DNA from: Mucilaginibacter gracilis
GTDB taxonomy: Bacteria > Bacteroidota > Bacteroidia > Sphingobacteriales > Sphingobacteriaceae
Direction: 5' to 3'
NCBI RefSeq assembly: GCF_003633615.1
Contig: NZ_RBKU01000001.1
Location: forward strand, 4,464,001 to 4,528,000
Length of the DNA stretch: 64,000 nt
The notes under the pieces are model-generated. The model had not been told where the DNA came from. It worked only from the letters and a program-made list of their open reading frames with translations, and did no database searches. A program made the translations under genes and the position numbers. Positions 33,021 to 40,851 of this stretch are shown one piece after another (within the stretch, counting starts at the first letter, position 1; every line of letters starts with the position of its first letter).

Positions 33021-33159
33021 AGCCCCCCAACCCCCTAAAGGGGGAGCAATAAAATCTATTTGTTATTGCAGATGTTTTAATTAATTTGCACTATAAATAA
33101 CTAACATACTTAATATTAAACTATTTCCCTTTGCCTCCCTTTTAGGGGGCCGGGGGGCT
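33021..33159. repeat. G/C-run inverted repeat, copy B
   Basis: AGCCCCCCAACCCCCTAAAG... (33021-33046) faces CTCCCTTTTAGGGGGCCGGGG... (33135-33159) as an inverted repeat of about 25 bp with few mismatches, enclosing about 90 bp of AT-rich DNA. Repeats of this kind are common between genes in Bacteroidota genomes. It separates trpS from the kinase operon. Confidence 0.7.
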
Positions 33160-33170
33160 AACCATATCGC

Positions 33171-33785
33171 ATGCATATAGCCATTGTTGGAAACATAGGA
33201 GCCGGTAAAACAACGCTCACAGAATTATTGGCCAAAAATTACGGATGGGATCCGCTATATGAAGCTGTTGACAATAACCCTTACCTGGAAGATTTTTATA
33301 GCGACATGAAACGGTGGAGCTTTAATTTGCAGATTTATTTTTTAAATAGCCGTTTCCAGCAAATTATAGAAATACAAAAAAGCGATCGCCAGATTATACA
33401 AGACAGAACCATTTACGAGGACGCCTTTATTTTTGCCGAAAACCTGCATGATATGGGTTTGATGACAACGCGCGATTTTGAAAACTACCGATCTATTTTT
33501 GATAACATTACCGAGTTTATTAAACCTCCCGATCTGCTTATTTATTTAAAGGCATCGGTGCCTACACTTGTTAGCAACATACAACGCCGCGGGCGCGAAT
33601 ACGAAAGTGGTATCAGGCTTGATTACCTTTCAAAACTGAATGACAAGTATCAGAAATGGATTGAAAGCTATAAGCTTGGCAAATTATTGATTTTGGATAA
33701 AGACAACCTTGATTTTACCAATAACCCCGAAGACCTGGGTACCATTATACAACTGATAGAGCGCGAGATAAACGGATTGTTTTAA
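33171..33785 (+). CDS. Deoxynucleoside kinase
   Basis: 204 residues. The P-loop GNIGAGKTT is at 7-15; the family motifs are DRTIYEDAFIFA near 81 and the Arg-rich lid RRGREYESGI near 142. This is the dGK/dAK family that phosphorylates deoxyadenosine or deoxyguanosine for salvage. It is the first gene of a four-gene unit in which the next start is 11 bp away and the later genes overlap by four bases. Confidence 0.9.
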   Translation: MHIAIVGNIGAGKTTLTELLAKNYGWDPLYEAVDNNPYLEDFYSDMKRWSFNLQIYFLNSRFQQIIEIQKSDRQIIQDRTIYEDAFIFAENLHDMGLMTTRDFENYRSIFDNITEFIKPPDLLIYLKASVPTLVSNIQRRGREYESGIRLDYLSKLNDKYQKWIESYKLGKLLILDKDNLDFTNNPEDLGTIIQLIEREINGLF

Positions 33786-33796
33786 TAATATACAGC

Positions 33797-34534
33797 ATGC
33801 GGAGTAAGTGGCTTATTTTAGTTGTACCAATCTTATTTGGCTTTATTCAGTATAATAATTTAAAAGAACTCGATTTGAAATCCTTTAAGATAATCATTCC
33901 GAGGACTTGGGTTTATAAAGAAGAACGTGGTGAAGATTCCTTTATTGGAAGAATATTAACAATGCATTCTTACTTTGTATTCGATTTTAGTTATCACGGT
34001 TATGCTAATTCATTAATACCAACCGAACAAGAATATCTAAAAAAGGAAAGCTGGTTAAAAGATTGTTTATTTTGTAAACCAGGTATAACTTATACAGCCA
34101 ATTTTAATGTAAAAAGTGAGAAGGCAAGGCAAATGAAAGAAAAGGGAATAACCGATTCTACATTGGTTAAAGTGGAAGCCGAGCCAACGCCCAAAAGTGA
34201 AATTCATCAACCAAATCAAAAAGAGAAAATAAAATATCCTAAAGCTGATTATATTGCGAAGTTGACATATAAAGACAGCGCAATTATTTTACCGATAAAC
34301 ATACCTTCTGAAATAAAAAATCACAATATTCGTATAGACTCAACCAATAGATATATCATAAAAACAATATCGCCAAAAGTTACTGGTAAGGGTATTACAG
34401 CTATTTATTTTTATGGCAAAAAAGATCATTTAACATTTAATTTGGTGGCTGCTAATTTAGATGCGCGAGAGCAAGAACAGGCTTTAACTGCCTTTAAAAC
34501 TATATCTATTAAGGAAAGGGCTGACATTAGATGA
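33797..34534 (+). CDS. Unknown exported protein, paralogue 1
   Basis: 245 residues with an N-terminal hydrophobic segment (residues 4-18) but no lipobox. Core blocks shared with the next gene are GEDSFIGRI, YANSLIPTEQEYL, a CLFC motif near 93-96, YPKADYIAKLTYKDSAIILPI near 153, and NIRIDSTNRYIIKTI near 178. The fold is unknown. The CxxC pair suggests a disulfide or metal site. Base composition is more AT-rich than the flanking genes. It ends with an ATGA overlap into the next gene. Confidence 0.75.
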   Translation: MRSKWLILVVPILFGFIQYNNLKELDLKSFKIIIPRTWVYKEERGEDSFIGRILTMHSYFVFDFSYHGYANSLIPTEQEYLKKESWLKDCLFCKPGITYTANFNVKSEKARQMKEKGITDSTLVKVEAEPTPKSEIHQPNQKEKIKYPKADYIAKLTYKDSAIILPINIPSEIKNHNIRIDSTNRYIIKTISPKVTGKGITAIYFYGKKDHLTFNLVAANLDAREQEQALTAFKTISIKERADIR

Positions 34535-35253
34535 TGAAAGTTAAAAATTTTATTTATCTCTTTTTATTTATATCCTTATTTAGTTGCACCAAAAAGCTCG
34601 ATACAGGTTACTTTACAATGGATATGCCTTACGGCTGGAGCTATGAGCCTGGTAATGGTACCGATTCGTTTGTGGGTACTATTACAACATCGTCGGGCAC
34701 CATATCATTTGATTATAGTACAATGGGCTATGCCAGTAGTTTAATTGCAACTGAGCAGCAATACCTAACCGACGAAAAAAACTGGTCCTCTTCTACCTGC
34801 TATTTTTGTGACCCGGATGTTACTTACGTGCCCAAAGAAAAACTGGAAGCCGAAACTAAACGTTTAATGCAACAACAGGCAATTAAAGGGGCATTGCCTA
34901 TAAAAGTGGAGGCTAATATTGAATACACTAAAAAGATTCGCGTGCCCGACGATAAATGGCGAAGGTATTATCCCGGAGCCGATTATATTGCCGACCTGAA
35001 ATATAAGGATAGTACCATTTATGTACCCATCCGCATACCTCAATCCATTAAAAGCCATAACATACGCCTTGATACTACTCAACAATATATCATCAAAACC
35101 ATTTGGCCCCAAACTGCTACCGAAGGCAAAACCGGGGTTTACATTAAAAGCCGCACTTCGCAGTTAAATTTTAATATGGTGGGCGACGGCCTTTCGGAAG
35201 GCGACCAGGAAAAGGCGTTGAAGGCGTTTAAAACGATTACATTGAAAAAATGA
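34531..35253 (+). CDS. Unknown lipoprotein, paralogue 2
   Basis: 240 residues with a lipoprotein signal ending at Cys19 (LFSC). It is a diverged duplicate of the preceding gene: GTDSFVGTI, YASSLIATEQQYL, a CYFC motif near 90-93, YYPGADYIADLKYKDSTIYVPI and NIRLDTTQQYIIKTIWP are all conserved in the same order. Unlike paralogue 1 it is lipid-anchored. Function unknown. Start and stop overlap neighbours by four bases on both sides, so it is translationally coupled with kdsB. Confidence 0.75.
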   Translation: MMKVKNFIYLFLFISLFSCTKKLDTGYFTMDMPYGWSYEPGNGTDSFVGTITTSSGTISFDYSTMGYASSLIATEQQYLTDEKNWSSSTCYFCDPDVTYVPKEKLEAETKRLMQQQAIKGALPIKVEANIEYTKKIRVPDDKWRRYYPGADYIADLKYKDSTIYVPIRIPQSIKSHNIRLDTTQQYIIKTIWPQTATEGKTGVYIKSRTSQLNFNMVGDGLSEGDQEKALKAFKTITLKK

Positions 35254-35984
35254 AGATTTTAGGTATTATACCCGCCCGTTATGCGTCAACCCGCTTTCCC
35301 GGAAAACCGTTGGTTGATATCAACGGTAAAAGCATGATACAGCGCGTTTACGAACAGGCAAAAAAATGCGATACCTTAACCGAGGTTATTGTTGCCACCG
35401 ATGATGAGCGCATTTTTACGCACGTACAACAATTTGGCGGCGTTGCGGTGATGACGGCACAAACACACCAAAGCGGCACCGACCGTTGTGCGGAAGTTGC
35501 CGGTGCGCATCCCGAATACCAGGTGATTATCAATATACAAGGCGACGAACCATTTATAGATCCGCAGCAGATAGCCAAAGTGGCATCGTGCTTTGATGAA
35601 CCGGATACGCAGCTTGCCACCCTGGTTAAAAAAATACAAACAACCGAAGAGTTGTATAACTTTAGTTCGCCAAAGGTTATTTTAAATAAAAACTCGGAGG
35701 CAATTTATTTTTCGCGCTCTCCCCTGCCCCACGTGCGTGGCAGCGAGCCGCAGCAATGGCTTTACCATTATACTTATTACAAGCACATTGGTATTTATGG
35801 GTACCGCAGCGATATTTTGCAGCAGGTAACGATATTACCGGTATCGTCACTTGAAAAAGCCGAGAGCCTTGAACAATTGCGCTGGATTGAGAACGGTTAC
35901 CGCATTAAAGTTGCCGAAACCGAACTGGAAACCTATGCCATTGATACGCCGGAAGATTTGACGAAGTTGTTGAAGAATTTGTAA
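35250..35984 (+). CDS. kdsB: 3-deoxy-manno-octulosonate cytidylyltransferase
   Basis: 244 residues. It activates KDO as CMP-KDO for lipopolysaccharide inner-core synthesis. The nucleotide-binding block IIPARYASTRFPGKPL is at 5-20; NIQGDEPFIDP near 95 holds the metal-binding Asp; HIGIYGYR near 170 is a further family motif. The start overlaps the stop of the preceding lipoprotein gene (ATGA), which links the two unknown paralogues to an operon with an LPS enzyme. Confidence 0.95.
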   Translation: MKILGIIPARYASTRFPGKPLVDINGKSMIQRVYEQAKKCDTLTEVIVATDDERIFTHVQQFGGVAVMTAQTHQSGTDRCAEVAGAHPEYQVIINIQGDEPFIDPQQIAKVASCFDEPDTQLATLVKKIQTTEELYNFSSPKVILNKNSEAIYFSRSPLPHVRGSEPQQWLYHYTYYKHIGIYGYRSDILQQVTILPVSSLEKAESLEQLRWIENGYRIKVAETELETYAIDTPEDLTKLLKNL

Positions 35985-36133
35985 CGTGCCCTTGCCTTAC
36001 ATGTTTTTTGATTGCCTGTGTTTTGCTATTACCCATGTGCCTTTTTAACAAGCTGTTAGTTACGGCAGTATCATTTGCCTTGTAAAATCGGTGTCGTTTT
36101 ACCAACACATCGGGCAAATCCCAAATAATTTTT

Positions 36134-36141
36134 TACCTTTG
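36134..36141 (+). promoter_or_regulatory. -7 box of the pyrG promoter
   Basis: TACCTTTG matches the consensus exactly and lies 62 bases before the pyrG start. No TTG is at the normal distance upstream. Confidence 0.45.
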
Positions 36142-36203
36142 CATCCCGTACACAAACAATTTCTGTTCTCCATTCATCGGGTACCGAAATTCAAAAAAAA
36201 CAT

Positions 36204-37814
36204 ATGACTAAATATATTTTTGTTACGGGCGGCGTTACCTCGTCGTTAGGGAAGGGTATTATTTCTGCATCACTGGCCAAATTACTACAGGCACGTGGTT
36301 ACCGGGTTACCATCCAAAAATTTGACCCTTACATTAACATCGATCCCGGAACATTAAACCCCTACGAACACGGTGAATGCTACGTTACCGAAGACGGTGC
36401 CGAAACCGACCTTGACCTTGGGCACTACGAGCGTTTTTTAAATACGCCAACATCAAAAGCCAATAACATTACTACAGGCCGTATTTACCAAAACGTAATC
36501 AACCGCGAACGCGAAGGTGCGTTTTTAGGTAAAACAGTACAGGTAGTTCCGCACATTACCGATGAGATTAAACGCAACTTCCGCATACTGGGCGAAACCG
36601 GCGAGTATGATGTTGTAATAACCGAGATTGGCGGCACCGTGGGCGATATCGAATCGTTACCATTTATTGAGGCTGTGCGCCAGTTTAGGTGGGAGCATGG
36701 GCAAAATGATTCGCTCGTTATCCATTTAACCCTTATTCCATTTTTAGCTGCTGCGGGCGAGTTAAAAACCAAGCCAACCCAACACTCTGTTAAAATGTTG
36801 TTGGAGTATGGTATCCAACCAGATATTTTGGTTTGCCGTACCGAGCATCATATCAATATGGACATCCGTAAAAAGATAGCCTTATTTTGTAACGTAAATG
36901 TTAACGCGGTTATCGAATCGATAGATGCATCAACCATTTACGATGTGCCGTTGCTGATGCTTAAAGAGCAATTAGATAAAACAGTAATGAGCAAGCTCAA
37001 GCTATCGAGCAAAAACGAGCCTAATTTAGAACGCTGGAAAGACTTTTTAGGCCGCCTGAAAAACCCAACTGCCGAAATACGCATTGGCCTGGTTGGTAAA
37101 TATGTTGAATTGCCGGATGCCTATAAATCCATCACCGAATCGTTTATACATGCCGGCGCGCAAAATGAGTGCAAGGTACGGGTAGAATGTATTAGCTCGG
37201 AGCAATTAACACCCGAAAACGCTGTTGACCGTTTGAAAGGCCTGCATGGTATATTGGTTGCGCCTGGCTTTGGCGTGCGCGGCATTGAGGGTAAAATAGA
37301 AGCTATACGTTACGTGCGCGAAAACAATATTCCGTTTTTTGGTATTTGCCTGGGCATGCAGTGCGCCGTGGTTGAATTTGGCCGCAACGTATTGGGATTA
37401 AAAGATGCACACAGTGTTGAAATGAACCCCGATACCCCCTACCCGGTTATCAACATGATGGAGGAACAAAAAAAGATTACTGCCAAAGGCGGCACCATGC
37501 GCCTGGGTGCATATGCCTGCCAAATTAAAAAGAACAGTAAAGCGGCAGCTATTTACGGCCAATTAAACATCTCCGAAAGGCACCGCCACCGTTACGAATT
37601 TAATAACGATTACCTTAAACAATACGAAAGCGCCGGAATGATACCATCGGGAATGAACCCCGAAAACAACCTGGTTGAAATTGTAGAGCTTAAAAATCAC
37701 CCGTTTTTTGTGGGTGCGCAATTTCATCCGGAATTAAAATCAACGGTTGCTAATCCTCACCCACTTTTTGTTAACTTTGTGGCCGCTGCGCTGGTTTATG
37801 CCCGTAAAAAATAG
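36204..37814 (+). CDS. pyrG: CTP synthase
   Basis: 536 residues, typical length. The N-terminal synthase domain begins KYIFVTGGVTSSLGKG and contains the DPYINIDPGTLNP block; the C-terminal class I glutaminase has its nucleophile Cys382 in GICLGMQ, followed by the HPE motif near 510 (QFHPELKS). It makes CTP from UTP with glutamine as nitrogen donor. It precedes yidC by 23 bp on the same strand, so the two may share a transcript that ends at the hairpin after yidC. Confidence 0.97.
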   Translation: MTKYIFVTGGVTSSLGKGIISASLAKLLQARGYRVTIQKFDPYINIDPGTLNPYEHGECYVTEDGAETDLDLGHYERFLNTPTSKANNITTGRIYQNVINREREGAFLGKTVQVVPHITDEIKRNFRILGETGEYDVVITEIGGTVGDIESLPFIEAVRQFRWEHGQNDSLVIHLTLIPFLAAAGELKTKPTQHSVKMLLEYGIQPDILVCRTEHHINMDIRKKIALFCNVNVNAVIESIDASTIYDVPLLMLKEQLDKTVMSKLKLSSKNEPNLERWKDFLGRLKNPTAEIRIGLVGKYVELPDAYKSITESFIHAGAQNECKVRVECISSEQLTPENAVDRLKGLHGILVAPGFGVRGIEGKIEAIRYVRENNIPFFGICLGMQCAVVEFGRNVLGLKDAHSVEMNPDTPYPVINMMEEQKKITAKGGTMRLGAYACQIKKNSKAAAIYGQLNISERHRHRYEFNNDYLKQYESAGMIPSGMNPENNLVEIVELKNHPFFVGAQFHPELKSTVANPHPLFVNFVAAALVYARKK

Positions 37815-37837
37815 CAGCTTGTTACGTACTTATTACA

Positions 37838-39688
37838 ATGGATAAAAATACTTACACAGGATTATTCCTGATTATGCTGATACTTTTTGGCTCATTTTAC
37901 CTGATGAAGCCGAGTGAAGCCGAACTTAAAAAAGCACAAATAGCCGCACATGCCGACTCGTTAAAAAGAGCCGGAATTAAAACAGCCGCTGTAGTTCCGC
38001 AAGCCGATTCGGTTAAAAAACCCAAAGTTGTTGATTCTGCCTTATTGAAAACTGCGTTTGGCGCAGCTACAGTAGGTGATGATAAACTGGTTACCGTACA
38101 AAATAAAGAATTACTGGTAAAAGTTTCAACACTTGGTGGCCGCGTTCAGTCGGTAGAGTTAAAGAGATTTAAAACTTTTGATGGCAAACCACTCATACTG
38201 TTTGATGGTGCCAATAACCATTTTGGTTTAAATTTTATTGCCGGCAATAAAAAAATCAACACCAACGATTTGTATTTTAAACCATCATCCGCGGGTTTAA
38301 ACTCAGCCGGTGCCGATTCTACAATTACCTTCCGTTTAAATTACAGTGCCACCCAATACATCGACTATGTTTACACCCTTAGTCCGTTAGGTTATAAATT
38401 GGGCCTCACTATAAAAGAGGTTGGCTTAGATAACGTTGTAGCTGATAATAAAACTATCGACATCAACTGGCAATCGAGCATGCTCAAAACCGAAAAGGAC
38501 ATGGGTATGGAGCGCCAGTATTCAACCGTTACGTATAAAAATACCGAAGACGATGTATACAACCTAAGCGTAACCGGCGATGAAGCCAAAACCATTGCCG
38601 ATAAAAAGGTGCAATGGGTATCGTTTAAACAGCACTTTTTTTCAAACGTGTTGATTTATAAAGACGGGTTTACTAAATCAGACCTCCGTGTAAGCCTCGA
38701 TACCAGTAATAAAACCGAGGTTAAGCAGATGCTGGCCAGCTTGCAAATACCTGCTAATACAGCCGGTGTTTACCCGATGGAGTTTTATTTTGGGCCAAAC
38801 GAGTTTAAAACATTGAAGGCGCAAGGTTATAACCTTGATAAACAAATTGATTTAGGTTGGGTATTGTTTAAATACATTAACAGGTATGTAGTATTAGTTG
38901 TATTCGACTTTTTGAAACAGTTTGGCTGGAACTATGGTATTGTTATCCTGATATTGACAATTTTGCTTAAACTGGTACTATCGCCGCTTACCTATAAATC
39001 GTACCTATCCATGGCTAAAATGCGTGTGCTAAAGCCCGAGATGGACGAGATAAAAGCCAAAGTTGGCGAGGATAACCCTACCCTGCTACAGCAGGAATAC
39101 ATGAAGCTTTACAAAAAGGCTGGAGTTAACCCCCTGGGTGGCTGCTTGCCCATGGTGCTGCAATTGCCAATTGTATTTGCTTTTCTGCGGTTTTTCCCGG
39201 CTTTGTTTGAGTTACGCGGCCAAAGCTTTTTGTGGATGAAGGATTTATCAACCTATGACGATTTGATTAAATTTGGAACCACCATACCTTTACTGGGCGA
39301 TCACCTAAGTTTAATGTGTTTGTTGATGACTATTTCAACATTTATTTACACTTACTTTAACAACCAAATATCGGGCGCAAGCGGCCAAATGAAGTATATT
39401 GGGTACATTACACCTGTTATATTCATTTTTGTACTAAACAAATACCCTGCGGGTTTAAATTATTATTACTTTTTGGCAAACATGTTAACCTTTGCCCAAC
39501 AGTATTTAATACGCCTGATGGTTGATGATAAAAAAATACACGCCCAAATACAGGATAACAAAAAGAAACCTGAAGATAAAACTAAAAAGAAAGGCGGTTT
39601 TGCCGCTAAAATGGAAGAACTGATGCGCCAGCAACAACAAGTAAAGCAAGCACCGGCATCAACCACACCACCCAAAAAACTGAAGTAA
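37838..39688 (+). CDS. yidC: Membrane protein insertase YidC
   Basis: 616 residues. An N-terminal transmembrane helix (5-21) is followed by the large periplasmic beta-sandwich (about 85-345) and then the conserved 60KD_IMP membrane core (about 370-565) with the blocks SPLTYKSYLSMAKMRVLKPEM and KAGVNPLGGCLPMVLQLPI. A Lys/Gln-rich cytoplasmic tail ends the protein. It inserts and folds inner-membrane proteins with or without SecYEG. A very strong hairpin follows. Confidence 0.96.
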   Translation: MDKNTYTGLFLIMLILFGSFYLMKPSEAELKKAQIAAHADSLKRAGIKTAAVVPQADSVKKPKVVDSALLKTAFGAATVGDDKLVTVQNKELLVKVSTLGGRVQSVELKRFKTFDGKPLILFDGANNHFGLNFIAGNKKINTNDLYFKPSSAGLNSAGADSTITFRLNYSATQYIDYVYTLSPLGYKLGLTIKEVGLDNVVADNKTIDINWQSSMLKTEKDMGMERQYSTVTYKNTEDDVYNLSVTGDEAKTIADKKVQWVSFKQHFFSNVLIYKDGFTKSDLRVSLDTSNKTEVKQMLASLQIPANTAGVYPMEFYFGPNEFKTLKAQGYNLDKQIDLGWVLFKYINRYVVLVVFDFLKQFGWNYGIVILILTILLKLVLSPLTYKSYLSMAKMRVLKPEMDEIKAKVGEDNPTLLQQEYMKLYKKAGVNPLGGCLPMVLQLPIVFAFLRFFPALFELRGQSFLWMKDLSTYDDLIKFGTTIPLLGDHLSLMCLLMTISTFIYTYFNNQISGASGQMKYIGYITPVIFIFVLNKYPAGLNYYYFLANMLTFAQQYLIRLMVDDKKIHAQIQDNKKKPEDKTKKKGGFAAKMEELMRQQQQVKQAPASTTPPKKLK

Positions 39689-39703
39689 GCGAGCCTTACT
39701 TTT

Positions 39704-39754
39704 ATAAACTAATAAAGGGGAAAAACGTTGCGTTTTTCCCCTTTATTAGTTTAT
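39704..39754 (+). terminator. Strong terminator after yidC
   Basis: A perfect 24-bp stem (39704-39727 with 39731-39754) with a TTG triloop is centred on AAAGGGGAAAAACG. Its 3' arm is T-rich. It ends the pyrG-yidC transcript. Confidence 0.85.
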
Positions 39755-40217
39755 TGGTTTTTTACAGTAAAACGTGTAATTGCTGTAAGGAAACAACCGC
39801 ACCGATACATTTCCGCCCCCTCTATAGTTTGCGATTGCCGCGCTATCGCTACCCATAACGTTTTTAATTTCAAGCTATGGAGTTACTATTGCAACATTTT
39901 TTTAACTCCGGATGAGTTAAAGGTCGGTAGAAAAAACGCCCGGCAATTAGTTCGTGCCGGCGGTACGATACCTGGCCGGTTTCTATCGCGAACAATAATA
40001 GTTTGTTAAGTATTGTCACCTACGGCGCAAAAGGATTAGATATTTTGTTTTCTACCGGGCTATTGCACCTAACGGCGCAGTATTGGGTACAATCAATACC
40101 GGAGGGGCTGTCAAAAGACAGTTGTATAGGCTATCACTTTTTCGTTATTTCAGGCTTCAGAAGATTCGGGATTTTATAACTGGCAACAACACAGCCCGTT
40201 TTTAATTTCGCCCAAAT
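39755..40217. other. Gene-free region with repeats
   Basis: No credible gene. A direct repeat TATTGTCACCTACGGCGCA / TATTGCACCTAACGGCGCA (about 40012-40029 and 40061-40079) and an inverted pair CGGTAGAAAA (39925-39934) / TTTTCTACCG (40048-40057) are present. The middle looks richer in G and C than other gaps. It may be the remains of a gene or another intergenic repeat. Confidence 0.4.
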
Positions 40218-40220
40218 AAT

Positions 40221-40259
40221 AACGGGCCATTGCTGATTAGATTACAGCAATGACCCGTT
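40221..40259. terminator. Terminator after slyD
   Basis: AACGGG-CATTGCTG (40221-40235) pairs with CAGCAATG-CCCGTT (40245-40259) with one C/A mismatch; T-rich DNA follows on the plus side and ATTATTT on the minus side. Confidence 0.7.
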
Positions 40260-40283
40260 TTGTTTTTATTGTATAATAAATTT

Positions 40284-40784
40284 TTAGTGCTGATGATGAC
40301 CATCTGCTCCGTGTGCATGGCCGTGCGAAAGTTCTTCGGGAGTGGCAGGGCGCACATTTAAAATATTACCTTTAAAATGCAGGGCCTGGCCAGCCATAGG
40401 GTGGTTTAAGTCAACAATTACAGCGTCTTCGGCAATTGATACTACCTGGCCTTGAAAATGATGACCTTCGTTATCCTGTAAAGGTAAAACGCTGCCAATT
40501 TCGGGCACATCCGTTCCGTTAAACATTTCTTTAGGCAGGTTAGCCACAGCTTCTTCGTCATATTGGCCGTAAGCATCTTCGGCACTCAGGCGAAATTCGT
40601 AATCATCACCGGTTGATAAGGTACTCAAATGCTCTTCAAACTTAGGCAGCATTTGGCCTGCTCCGTATAAAAAGGTTAATGGTTGCTCTTGAGTTGCACT
40701 TTCTACTAATCCTTCAGTACCATCTTCCTGGTTAACATACAGGTCGTAAGTAAGCGAAACTACGTGTTGGGGTTCAATCTTCAT
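40284..40784 (-). CDS. slyD: FKBP-type peptidyl-prolyl isomerase, SlyD-like
   Basis: 166 residues. The N-terminal FKBP fold (VVSLTYDLYVNQEDG, GAGQMLPKFEEHL) is interrupted by the IF chaperone domain (AEDAYGQYDEEAVANLP onward, about 70-125), and the C-terminal ELSHGHAHGADGHHQH is the short His-rich metal tail of the SlyD type. It is a cytoplasmic folding helper that also binds nickel in relatives. Single gene with a terminator after it. Confidence 0.92.
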   Translation of the reverse strand: MKIEPQHVVSLTYDLYVNQEDGTEGLVESATQEQPLTFLYGAGQMLPKFEEHLSTLSTGDDYEFRLSAEDAYGQYDEEAVANLPKEMFNGTDVPEIGSVLPLQDNEGHHFQGQVVSIAEDAVIVDLNHPMAGQALHFKGNILNVRPATPEELSHGHAHGADGHHQH

Positions 40785-40851
40785 TATTATGTTTTTTGTG
40801 TTTTTAAATTAATCGGAATAAAAAATCCGCGGCTACCCCGCCGCAAACCAT

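Noticed and set aside
39728..40009. 93-residue rightward frame
   Set aside because: It begins with TTG inside the yidC terminator hairpin and has no protein-like pattern.
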